DNA of 64,000 nt from Ensifer adhaerens (GTDB lineage: Bacteria > Pseudomonadota > Alphaproteobacteria > Rhizobiales > Rhizobiaceae), in the NCBI RefSeq assembly GCF_028993555.1, contig NZ_CP118610.1:3027001-3091000 (forward strand). Direction: 5' to 3'. Made by a program: the position numbers and the translations under genes. This document shows, piece by piece, positions 37,840 to 45,051 of the stretch. Each line of letters opens with the position of its first letter. Within the stretch, counting starts at the first letter, position 1. The notes beneath the pieces are model-generated. The model was given only the letters and a program-made list of their open reading frames with translations. It was not told where the DNA came from and made no database searches.

Positions 37840-39720
37840 TTATGCAGGCTTGTGAACGCCCGGCGCACCGGACGGAAAATCTGAGGCGGCGGCGGTTTCA
37901 CTGCGTGCCCGGGCCGATGAGCGGCGACGGCCGATATAGGCCTCGATGACATCCGGGTTCGCCTGGATTTCCGCCGGCGTGCCGATGGCGATCTGCTGGC
38001 CCTTGTTGAGCACGACGACGACGTCGCAAAGCCGCATGATCAGCTTCAGATCGTGTTCGACGACGAGCAGACCGAGTCTGTACTTCGTGCGGATACGGTC
38101 GAGCACATGCATCAGCTCTTCGGTCTCGGCCGGGTTCATGCCGGCCGCCGGTTCGTCGAGCAGCAGGTAGCGCGGCTTCAGCGCCAGCGCACGGGCGATT
38201 TCCAACCGTCGCTGGGCGCCGTAGGAAAGTGTGCCCGCCAGCCGGTCGGCAAATCCGTCAAGGCCGACCTCGGCCAGCACGGTCAGGGCGCGGGCGGCCG
38301 GATCTTCGCCATTGGCCTTCAACGCGCTTGCCGCAACCGTGACGTTTTCGAGGACCGTCAGGTTCTTGAACAGGCGGATGTTCTGGAAGGTGCGCGCCAG
38401 GCCCGCAACCGGGACGGCATGAACGGCAAGCGAAGCGACATCCTGACCGTCGATCAGCACGCGCCCCATCGATGGCGGCACGACGCCGGACACGCTGTTG
38501 ATCAGCGTCGACTTGCCGGCACCGTTCGGGCCGATGAGACCGGTGACAAGGCCGGGCTTGATCTCGAAGTTGGCGTTTTCCAGCGCGACGAGACCGGCAA
38601 ACCTCTTGCCGAGATTTTCGACCCGGAGCGTGCCTTGGCCCGCTGAAGCTGTAACGGCCGCAGGCGTGCTACTCACCGGCGCAACGTCCTTCGCAGCGGC
38701 GCGCTTGAACCAGCCGAAACGCTCGTCGAGCTCGCGCACGCCGAAGAGACCGTCCTGCAGACGGTACATGACGACGAGGATCGCCACGCCGATGCCGATA
38801 TCGGTGAGGCCAAAGACGGTTGGCAGCTTAAGGAAGCCGAGATCGACGCCACCTTCAAGCTTACGCAAGAGCTCAACGATCAGCATGATCACGGCAGCGC
38901 CACCGACGGCACCCGAAACCGTGGTGATGCCGCCAAGGATGAGCATCGCCAAAAGCATGAAGGTGAGGTTGAAGTAGAAATCCTTGGGCGAGAAGGCGCC
39001 GAGGAAATGCGCGAGCAAGGCACCGGCGGCCCCGGCAAGTATGGCGCCGAGAACCCAGCCGAAGAAACGGTGCAGCTTGACGTTGACGCCGACGGCGGTC
39101 GAGGCGATCTCGTCTTCACGCGAGGCCCGAAGCTTCAGGCCGGCGCTTGAATCCCGATAAAGGCGGGCAACGGCAACGGCCGCAATGGCAAAGGGCAGCG
39201 CCACCCAGAGATTGACGGCGCGCGGGATGCCGAAAAAGGTCTGGCTGCCACGGGTGAAATCGGTCGAGGCGACGAGCACGACGTGCACGATGACGAGAAA
39301 GCCGAGGGTGGCGATCGAGGCTGACGAGCCAGCCAATCGCGCGACCGGAATGCCGATCAACACCGCAACCAGGGCGACAACCAAAAGCGCAAGCGCAAGT
39401 GCCGGCAAGAAGGGCATGCCGATACCCGCCAACCATTCCGGCAGATGCGGCAGCGCCGTCTTCTGGATGATCGGGTTGAGCGTAAGCAGGCCCGACGCAT
39501 AGGCGCCGATCGCCATGAACCCGACGTGACCAAAGGAAACGATACCGGAATTGCCGGCATAGATGCCGATGCCGAGCACGGCGATGACGTTGATCATGAA
39601 CAACGTCACGAGGCGCTCGCCGCTGCCCGGAAAGAACAGCGAGGCGACGACGGCGGCTGCCAGCATCGGCAGCGACGTTACAAGGATACCAACGACGGTT
39701 TCTCGCCTGACGCGCACCAT
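37840..39720 (-). CDS. LivM-LivG fusion: permease plus ATP-binding protein of a HAAT-type ABC transporter
   Basis: A 626-residue protein joining two subunits that are usually separate. Residues 1-345 are a LivM permease with about nine helices and the VNVKLHRFFGWVLGAILAGAAGAL loop. After an Ala/Ser/Thr/Pro linker (about 346-362), residues 363-600 are a LivG ATPase with Walker A GPNGAGKS (397-404), signature LSYGAQRRLEIARAL and Walker B LLLDEPAAGMNP. The start ATG 39720 is preferred because GGGGGA lies at proper spacing; ATG 39726 sits directly on that sequence. It is the first gene of the operon, divergent from the RpiR regulator. Confidence 0.9.
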   Translation of the reverse strand: MVRVRRETVVGILVTSLPMLAAAVVASLFFPGSGERLVTLFMINVIAVLGIGIYAGNSGIVSFGHVGFMAIGAYASGLLTLNPIIQKTALPHLPEWLAGIGMPFLPALALALLVVALVAVLIGIPVARLAGSSASIATLGFLVIVHVVLVASTDFTRGSQTFFGIPRAVNLWVALPFAIAAVAVARLYRDSSAGLKLRASREDEIASTAVGVNVKLHRFFGWVLGAILAGAAGALLAHFLGAFSPKDFYFNLTFMLLAMLILGGITTVSGAVGGAAVIMLIVELLRKLEGGVDLGFLKLPTVFGLTDIGIGVAILVVMYRLQDGLFGVRELDERFGWFKRAAAKDVAPVSSTPAAVTASAGQGTLRVENLGKRFAGLVALENANFEIKPGLVTGLIGPNGAGKSTLINSVSGVVPPSMGRVLIDGQDVASLAVHAVPVAGLARTFQNIRLFKNLTVLENVTVAASALKANGEDPAARALTVLAEVGLDGFADRLAGTLSYGAQRRLEIARALALKPRYLLLDEPAAGMNPAETEELMHVLDRIRTKYRLGLLVVEHDLKLIMRLCDVVVVLNKGQQIAIGTPAEIQANPDVIEAYIGRRRSSARARSETAAASDFPSGAPGVHKPA

Positions 39721-39813
39721 CTGCATTCCCCCAGATTTTCGGCCCGCCTCATGTTTTTGGCTCGGGCCCGTTCCCGAAATGAACGTTATCGCAGATCGAC
39801 CAAATGTCAATCT

Positions 39814-39827
39814 TGTTTCAAAAAACA
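39814..39827. promoter_or_regulatory. candidate RpiR operator in divergent promoter region
   Basis: TGTTT and AAACA form a perfect inverted repeat with a four-base centre inside an AT-rich 180-base gap between the LivMG and RpiR genes. A related CTGTAACAAAAAGTAG lies 17 bases on. RpiR proteins bind such AT-rich palindromes; assignment is by position only. Confidence 0.35.
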
Positions 39828-39899
39828 TTATCTGCTAGCAATTCTGTAACAAAAAGTAGAAATTGGGGTTCACGCCATCATTTTTGGGAGGCAGAAATC

Positions 39900-40781
39900 G
39901 TGGCAATCCGGGATCGACTGACAGACGGCGCCATCACCTTCACGCGCTCGGAACTGAAGATCGTGCGGCAGCTGTTGTCGAACTATCCGGCAGCCGGGCT
40001 GAACACGGTCGCGCATCTCGCCGCCGCCGCCGGCGTCAGCAATCCAACCGTCGTGCGCTTCGCCAACACGTTGGGCTTCGAGGGCTATCCTGAGTTCCAG
40101 AAGGCGCTGCTCAGCGAAGTGCAGGAGCGCATGAGCTCGCCGCTCTCCATGCTCGACGAGCGGCGCCCGTCGCTGGAGCAGGAGAATTTCTACCAGTACT
40201 TCCTGCGCGCCAGCATCCATGCGCTCGAATCCTCGATGCAGATGCTGCCTTCGGAAGATTTCGAGGCTGCGGTCGATGCCGCGGCCGACATGGGTGCCCG
40301 CGTCCACTGCCTCGGCGGCCGTTTCAGCGGCTTCCTCGCCGGACTGCTCTGGTCGCACATGAAGCAGCTGCGCGGCGAGACGCGCTGGATCAACGGCAGC
40401 CAGGCCGACCAGGTCGACCAGCTCGTCGATCTCGGCAAGCGCGATGTGCTCTTCGTCTACGACTACCGCCGCTACCAGAACGATACGATCCGGTTCGCCC
40501 GCCAGGCAGCGGCGCAAGGTGCGCGCATCGTGCTCTTCACCGACCGCTGGGTTTCGCCGATCGCCGATTTCGCCACCGTGACGCTGACAGCACCCGTCGA
40601 CACCGTCTCGCCCTACGACACCATGGTGCCGGCGATCGCCCAGACCGAAGCGCTGATCGCGGCGCTGACGGCCCGCCTTGCCACCCAGTCACGGGGCCGC
40701 ATCGAGCGCATGGAGGAACTGCGCCGCGGCTATCAGATCACCGAGGACGCCTTCAATCCGCAGGTCGAGGACGACCGCTGA
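39900..40781 (+). CDS. MurR/RpiR family transcriptional regulator with SIS domain
   Basis: A 293-residue regulator. An N-terminal RpiR helix-turn-helix (about residues 1-77; LNTVAHLAAAAGVSNPTVVRFANTLGF) precedes a C-terminal SIS domain (about 120-270). SIS domains usually bind phosphosugars, so the effector may be a phosphorylated compound. The GTG start at 39900 follows GGGAGG at good spacing. It is divergent from the Liv-type operon and is followed by the hydrolase-ligase-aminotransferase genes on the same strand, so it probably controls both directions. An RpiR in an amino-acid setting fits the idea of a phosphorylated intermediate made by the nearby kinase fusions. Confidence 0.88.
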   Translation: MAIRDRLTDGAITFTRSELKIVRQLLSNYPAAGLNTVAHLAAAAGVSNPTVVRFANTLGFEGYPEFQKALLSEVQERMSSPLSMLDERRPSLEQENFYQYFLRASIHALESSMQMLPSEDFEAAVDAAADMGARVHCLGGRFSGFLAGLLWSHMKQLRGETRWINGSQADQVDQLVDLGKRDVLFVYDYRRYQNDTIRFARQAAAQGARIVLFTDRWVSPIADFATVTLTAPVDTVSPYDTMVPAIAQTEALIAALTARLATQSRGRIERMEELRRGYQITEDAFNPQVEDDR

Positions 40782-40826
40782 CCGTTACCGCCGCATGGCG
40801 AACCAGACAAACCGAGGAGAATCCGA

Positions 40827-41489
40827 ATGAGTGCAGTTACCGTAAAGGTTGGCGACGATCTCTTGAGGCGCGACAGCGCCTATGAGGCCGGCCGCACCTC
40901 GCTGCTGTTCGTCGACATGCAGCGCATCTGGTGCGAGCCGAACCTCGACCCGACCCATCCGCAGGATGCCGACAGCTACTACCACAAGCGCCTGCGCCAG
41001 ACAGTCATTCCCAACCAGGTCCGCATCCTGGAAGCGGCGCGCAAGGCCGGCTGCGAAGTGCTGCACACGATCATCGAAAGCCTGACGCTCGACGGTCGCG
41101 ATCGCTCCCTCGACCACAAGCTCTCCGACATGCATGTGCCGAAGGGCTCGCCCGAGGGGCAAGTCATTCCGGAACTGGCACCGATCGACAACGAGATCGT
41201 GCTGCCGAAGACGTCGTCGGGCGTCTTCAACTCGACCAACATCGACTACATCCTGCGCAATCTCAACACTCGCTACCTGATCATTGCCGGCGTCATCACC
41301 GACCAGTGCGTCGACATGGCGGTGCGGGATGCGGCCGACCGCGGCTACCTCGTCACCGTCGTCAACGACGCCTGCGCCACCTACAGCGAGCAGCGGCACG
41401 ACGCGGCACTGCGCGCCTACTCGGGCTATTGCTGGACGACCGACACCGACACCGTTGTCGGCCGCCTCGGCGCCCTGCGCCAAGCTTGA
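40827..41489 (+). CDS. isochorismatase-like cysteine hydrolase
   Basis: A 220-residue alpha/beta hydrolase of the isochorismatase/N-carbamoylsarcosine-amidase superfamily. The triad is visible as D30 (FVDMQ), K128 (LPKTSSGVF) and C161 (DQCVD), with the cis-peptide region before C161. Members split amides, ureides and nicotinamide. It starts 45 bases after the rpiR stop and is followed 37 bases later by the ligase gene, so it belongs to the same operon. Together with a glutamine-synthetase-like ligase it may act on an amide intermediate; the substrate is unknown. Confidence 0.87.
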   Translation: MSAVTVKVGDDLLRRDSAYEAGRTSLLFVDMQRIWCEPNLDPTHPQDADSYYHKRLRQTVIPNQVRILEAARKAGCEVLHTIIESLTLDGRDRSLDHKLSDMHVPKGSPEGQVIPELAPIDNEIVLPKTSSGVFNSTNIDYILRNLNTRYLIIAGVITDQCVDMAVRDAADRGYLVTVVNDACATYSEQRHDAALRAYSGYCWTTDTDTVVGRLGALRQA

Positions 41490-41526
41490 ATCGCCGCCCG
41501 GAAAACAGAGACAAGAGGGAAACCCC

Positions 41527-42870
41527 ATGACCGAAATCAACAACGGCAAGGCGGCCGCCGAACTGACGGAGCTCGCCACCTTCGTCACGACAGATATCGC
41601 CGGCATCACCCGCGGCCGCAGCTTCGCAGCCTCCCAGATTGACGACTATCTGCGCAAGGGCGTGGGCTGGGTGCCGGCCAACCTGGCGCTGACGCCCTTC
41701 GACCTGATTGCCGAGAACAATCCATGGGGCTCGGCCGGCGACCTCCGGCTGATGGCGGATCCCGCCAGCAAGGCGCGCGTCACCTGCCTGCCCGATGAAA
41801 CGCCGCTGCATTTCTACCATTCCGATATCACCGACCTTCAGGGCAATGCCTGGGACTGCTGCGTGCGCAGCTTCCTGAAACAGACGCTGAAGGAGTACGA
41901 AAAGATCGGCCTCAAGGTTGTCTCGGCGGTCGAGCAGGAATTCCAGCTTCTCGGCGTCGACTGGCCGGACGCCCCCTCCTTCGGCCTGCGCGCTCAGCGT
42001 CGGGCCGAGCCCTTCGGCTCGCTTTTGATGACCGCGTTGCAGGAGGCGGATGCTGAACCGGAAATGTTCCTGCCGGAATACGGCAAGGACCAATTCGAAA
42101 TCACCTGCCGCCCGGCCGACGCGTTGACCGCCGCCGACCGCGGCGCCACGATCCGAGCGATCACCAAGGAAGTTGCAGCCCTCTTTGGCTGGAACGCGAG
42201 CTTCGCCCCGAAGACGGCGTCCAACGGCGTCGGCAACGGCGTGCATCTGCATGTGAGCTTCACCGATCTCGACGGCAATCCGGTGACCTTCGACGCCTCG
42301 CGCCCGGGCCGCCTGTCGAAGGTCGCTGGTTCCTTCGCCGCTGGCGTCATCAGGCATCTGCCGGCGCTGACCGCGTTCACCGCCCCGTCGGTGCTTTCCT
42401 ACATGCGGCTCGTGCCGCATCACTGGAGTGCCGCCTATACCTGCCTCGGCGAAAAGAACCGCGAAGCGACGCTCCGCATCTGCCCGACGCTGGACCTGCC
42501 GGGCAGCAATCCAGCCAAGCAGTTCAACATGGAGTATCGTGCCGCCGATGCCTGCGCCAGCCCGCATCTGTCGCTGGCGGTGCTGCTGAAGGCCGGCCTC
42601 GAAGGCATCAAGGCAGGGCTCGAACAGCCGCCGCTGATCAACTCCGACCCGTCCGATTTCTCGGATGAAGACCAGAAGAAGCTCGGCATCCGCCGCCTGC
42701 CTGCCAGCCTGCCGGAAGCACTCGATACGCTTGCCGCCGACCCTGTCGTTACCGGCTGGTTCTCCAAGGATTTCCTCGACTGCTACGTAGCGATGAAGCG
42801 CAAGGAGATCGAGATCGTTGAAGGGCTTTCCCCGGACGAACTCTGTGCCCGCTATGCGGCGGTCTATTGA
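41527..42870 (+). CDS. glutamine synthetase-family ligase (gamma-glutamyl-amine ligase type)
   Basis: A 447-residue member of the glutamine synthetase fold. Catalytic and metal residues look intact: E136 and E138 (EQEF), the EYGKDQFEIT segment, HLHVSF in place of the usual HxHQS, and the ATP/glutamate-binding NREATLRI. The short, diverged N-terminal beta-grasp region and lack of the adenylylation loop separate it from GlnA. Relatives such as PuuA join glutamate to amines rather than ammonia. Its place between two amidohydrolases and an aminotransferase supports a catabolic ligase role; the amine is unknown. Confidence 0.85.
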   Translation: MTEINNGKAAAELTELATFVTTDIAGITRGRSFAASQIDDYLRKGVGWVPANLALTPFDLIAENNPWGSAGDLRLMADPASKARVTCLPDETPLHFYHSDITDLQGNAWDCCVRSFLKQTLKEYEKIGLKVVSAVEQEFQLLGVDWPDAPSFGLRAQRRAEPFGSLLMTALQEADAEPEMFLPEYGKDQFEITCRPADALTAADRGATIRAITKEVAALFGWNASFAPKTASNGVGNGVHLHVSFTDLDGNPVTFDASRPGRLSKVAGSFAAGVIRHLPALTAFTAPSVLSYMRLVPHHWSAAYTCLGEKNREATLRICPTLDLPGSNPAKQFNMEYRAADACASPHLSLAVLLKAGLEGIKAGLEQPPLINSDPSDFSDEDQKKLGIRRLPASLPEALDTLAADPVVTGWFSKDFLDCYVAMKRKEIEIVEGLSPDELCARYAAVY

Positions 42871-42888
42871 TTGACGGATGGGCAGCCC

Positions 42889-43710
42889 ATGACCTCGACA
42901 ACGGCCATCAAGAGCCCCGAACACGGCGTGCGACCTGACCCGAGCGCGCCGCTGCTTGCGATCGACGAACTGCCGCCTTATGCGGTCTTCAACCCGGACG
43001 GCGCCTCGCCGATCCTGCTCCTGTGCGAGCATGCGTCCAACCGCATGCCGCGCGCACTCGGCGACATGGGCCTGCCGCTTCACGAGCGCCAGCGCCACAT
43101 CGCCTGGGATATCGGCGCCATGGCGCTCGCCCAGCGCTTGAGCGTCAGCCTCGACGCGCCGCTGTTCTTCACCAACTATTCGCGCCTGGTGATCGACTGC
43201 AACCGGCCACTGGCCGCACCCTCGATGATCCCCGAGATCAGCGAGACGACGGAGATCCCAGCCAATCGCAATCTGAGCGACGCCGAGCGGCAGCAGCGGA
43301 TCGACACGCTGTTTAGGCCATACGCTGATGCCGTCACCCGCCGGCTCGACCGGCTGGAAGGCGAAGGAAAACGACCCTTCGTCGTCGGCATCCATAGCTT
43401 CACGCCTGTCTATTTCGGCAAGCCGCGTCCCTGGCAGGCTGGCATTCTCTACCGCGATGCGGTTGGCTTTGCCCATTCGCTGATCCGCGAACTTTCGAGC
43501 GAGCCGCAGCTGACGATCGGCGACAACGAGCCTTACAACATCCATCCGGACGAGGATTACACCGTGCCCGTCCACGCCGACGCGCGCGGACTTCCCGGGG
43601 TTCTGGTCGAGGTGCGGCACGATCTGATCGACACCGATGCGGGCGTCGCCGTCTGGGGCGAGCGGCTCACCCGGTGTCTTAAAGCCAGCATCGGGGAGCA
43701 AGAGTTGTGA
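42889..43710 (+). CDS. N-formylglutamate amidohydrolase-like protein (FGase family)
   Basis: A 273-residue protein of the N-formylglutamate amidohydrolase fold, recognised by LLLCEHASNRMP near the N-terminus, the DCNRPLAAPSMIP loop, GIHSFTPVYFG and the C-terminal LVEVRHDLID. The ATG at 42889 follows GGATGGG; an upstream TTG is in frame. It resembles the predicted FGase subgroup rather than well-studied HutG. It could hydrolyse N-formylglutamate made by HutF 6 kb away, or an N-acyl/gamma-glutamyl product of the preceding ligase; position favours the latter. Its stop overlaps the aminotransferase start (GTGA). Confidence 0.8.
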   Translation: MTSTTAIKSPEHGVRPDPSAPLLAIDELPPYAVFNPDGASPILLLCEHASNRMPRALGDMGLPLHERQRHIAWDIGAMALAQRLSVSLDAPLFFTNYSRLVIDCNRPLAAPSMIPEISETTEIPANRNLSDAERQQRIDTLFRPYADAVTRRLDRLEGEGKRPFVVGIHSFTPVYFGKPRPWQAGILYRDAVGFAHSLIRELSSEPQLTIGDNEPYNIHPDEDYTVPVHADARGLPGVLVEVRHDLIDTDAGVAVWGERLTRCLKASIGEQEL

Positions 43711-45017
43711 CCACGCTCTACGAAAGAGACAGGGCGGCGATCGCGAACCTGCAGAAACTGCGCTTCTTCCCGCTCGCCGTGACCGGGGGCCGGGGTGCCA
43801 GGCTTGTAGAGGAGAATGGCCGTGAACTGATCGACCTATCCGGCGCCTGGGGTGCGGCAAGCCTCGGCTATGGCCACCCCACGCTTGTCGAGGCGATCTC
43901 CGGCGCTGCGGCAAATCCGGCCGGCGCCAGCGTACTCTCTGCCGCCAATGGACCGGCGACGGCGCTTGCCGAAAAACTGCTCGCAGCGTTTCCGGGCTCA
44001 GGCGACAACAGGGTCTGGTTCGGCCATTCCGGATCCGACGCCAACGAGGCCGCATTCCGCGCCGTCACGAAAGCGACGGGACGGTCGGGCGTCATCGCCT
44101 TTGTCGGCGCCTACCACGGCTGCACCACCGGCTCGATGGCCTTCTCCGGCCACAGCGTCCAGGCGGATGCTACCAAGGCCGAAGGTCTGCTGCTGCTCCC
44201 CTACCCTGATCCATTCCGCCCTTACCGCGACGACCCGACGGGCGGCACAATCCTCGCCGAGTTGCGAGCGCGCCTCGAAGCGGCACCGGACCATTTCGCC
44301 GTCGCCTTCATCGAGCCGATCCAGTCCGATGGCGGCCTGATCGTCCCGCCGCCCGACTTCTTCCGCGCGTTTGCCGAAATCTGCCGTCAATACGGCGTGC
44401 TCGTCGTCTGCGACGAGGTGAAGGTCGGGCTCGGCCGCAGCGGTCGGCTGCATTGCTTCGAGCACGAGGATTTCGTTCCTGACATCCTGACCATCGGCAA
44501 GGGGCTCGGCGGCGGACTGCCGCTCTCTGCCGTGATCGGTCCGTCGTGCATATTGGATTGCGCCAGCGCCTTTGCCATGCAGACGCTACACGGCAATCCA
44601 ATCTCCGCCGCCGCCGGGCTGGCGGTCCTCGATGCCATCGAGCGTGAGCAACTCTCGCAGGAGGCGGAACGCAAGGGCCAACGGTTACGTCAGGGCTTGC
44701 AGCGCCTCGCCGAGCGCCATCGCCTGATTGGCGACGTTCGCGGGCGCGGCCTTGCCTGCGGTGTCGAACTCGTCACCGACCATGAGAACCGGACGCCGGC
44801 GTCGCGTGAAACGGCCAAGCTCATCTACCGCGCCTATGAACTCGGGCTCGTCCTCTATTATGTCGGGATGAATTCGAACGTGCTGGAGATGACCCCGCCG
44901 CTGACGATCACCGACGCGGACATAGACGCAGCGCTCGAAATCCTGGACCGGGCCTTCGACGACGTGATCGGCGGTCGCGTTTCTGACGCCGTGCTCGCGG
45001 ATTTCGCCGGCTGGTAG
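43707..45017 (+). CDS. class-III PLP-dependent aminotransferase
   Basis: A 436-residue fold-I aminotransferase. PLP lysine K265 lies in IGKGLGGGLP, D236-E237 binds the cofactor ring (CDEVKVG), and SGSDANEAAFRA with GAYHGCTTGSM forms the phosphate-binding region. It belongs to the omega/4-aminobutyrate aminotransferase group, which uses terminal amines. The GTG start overlaps the preceding stop by four bases. It is the last gene of the rpiR-hydrolase-ligase-FGase-aminotransferase run and ends at a palindrome shared with the convergent fusion gene. Substrate unknown. Confidence 0.9.
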   Translation: MTTLYERDRAAIANLQKLRFFPLAVTGGRGARLVEENGRELIDLSGAWGAASLGYGHPTLVEAISGAAANPAGASVLSAANGPATALAEKLLAAFPGSGDNRVWFGHSGSDANEAAFRAVTKATGRSGVIAFVGAYHGCTTGSMAFSGHSVQADATKAEGLLLLPYPDPFRPYRDDPTGGTILAELRARLEAAPDHFAVAFIEPIQSDGGLIVPPPDFFRAFAEICRQYGVLVVCDEVKVGLGRSGRLHCFEHEDFVPDILTIGKGLGGGLPLSAVIGPSCILDCASAFAMQTLHGNPISAAAGLAVLDAIEREQLSQEAERKGQRLRQGLQRLAERHRLIGDVRGRGLACGVELVTDHENRTPASRETAKLIYRAYELGLVLYYVGMNSNVLEMTPPLTITDADIDAALEILDRAFDDVIGGRVSDAVLADFAGW

Positions 45018-45024
45018 GCCTGGT

Positions 45025-45046
45025 TCGGCGGCAGCGCTGCCGCCGA
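45025..45046. terminator. palindrome between convergent genes, possible terminator
   Basis: A 22-base perfect palindrome (TCGGCGGCAG and its complement) lies in the 34-base gap between the aminotransferase stop and the stop of the second fusion gene. There is no T tract, so it is a weak candidate for intrinsic termination but could stabilise both 3-prime ends. Confidence 0.5.
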
Positions 45047-45051
45047 CGACC

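Noticed and set aside
42889-43710. Assignment as HutG of the histidine pathway
   Set aside because: It belongs to the predicted FGase subgroup and lies in a different operon from hutF; the name would overstate the evidence.
41362-44055. Very long (897-codon) open frame on the minus strand
   Set aside because: It is antisense to the well-supported glutamine-synthetase-like, FGase-like and aminotransferase genes; high GC at third positions keeps the opposite strand free of stops. No family resemblance.
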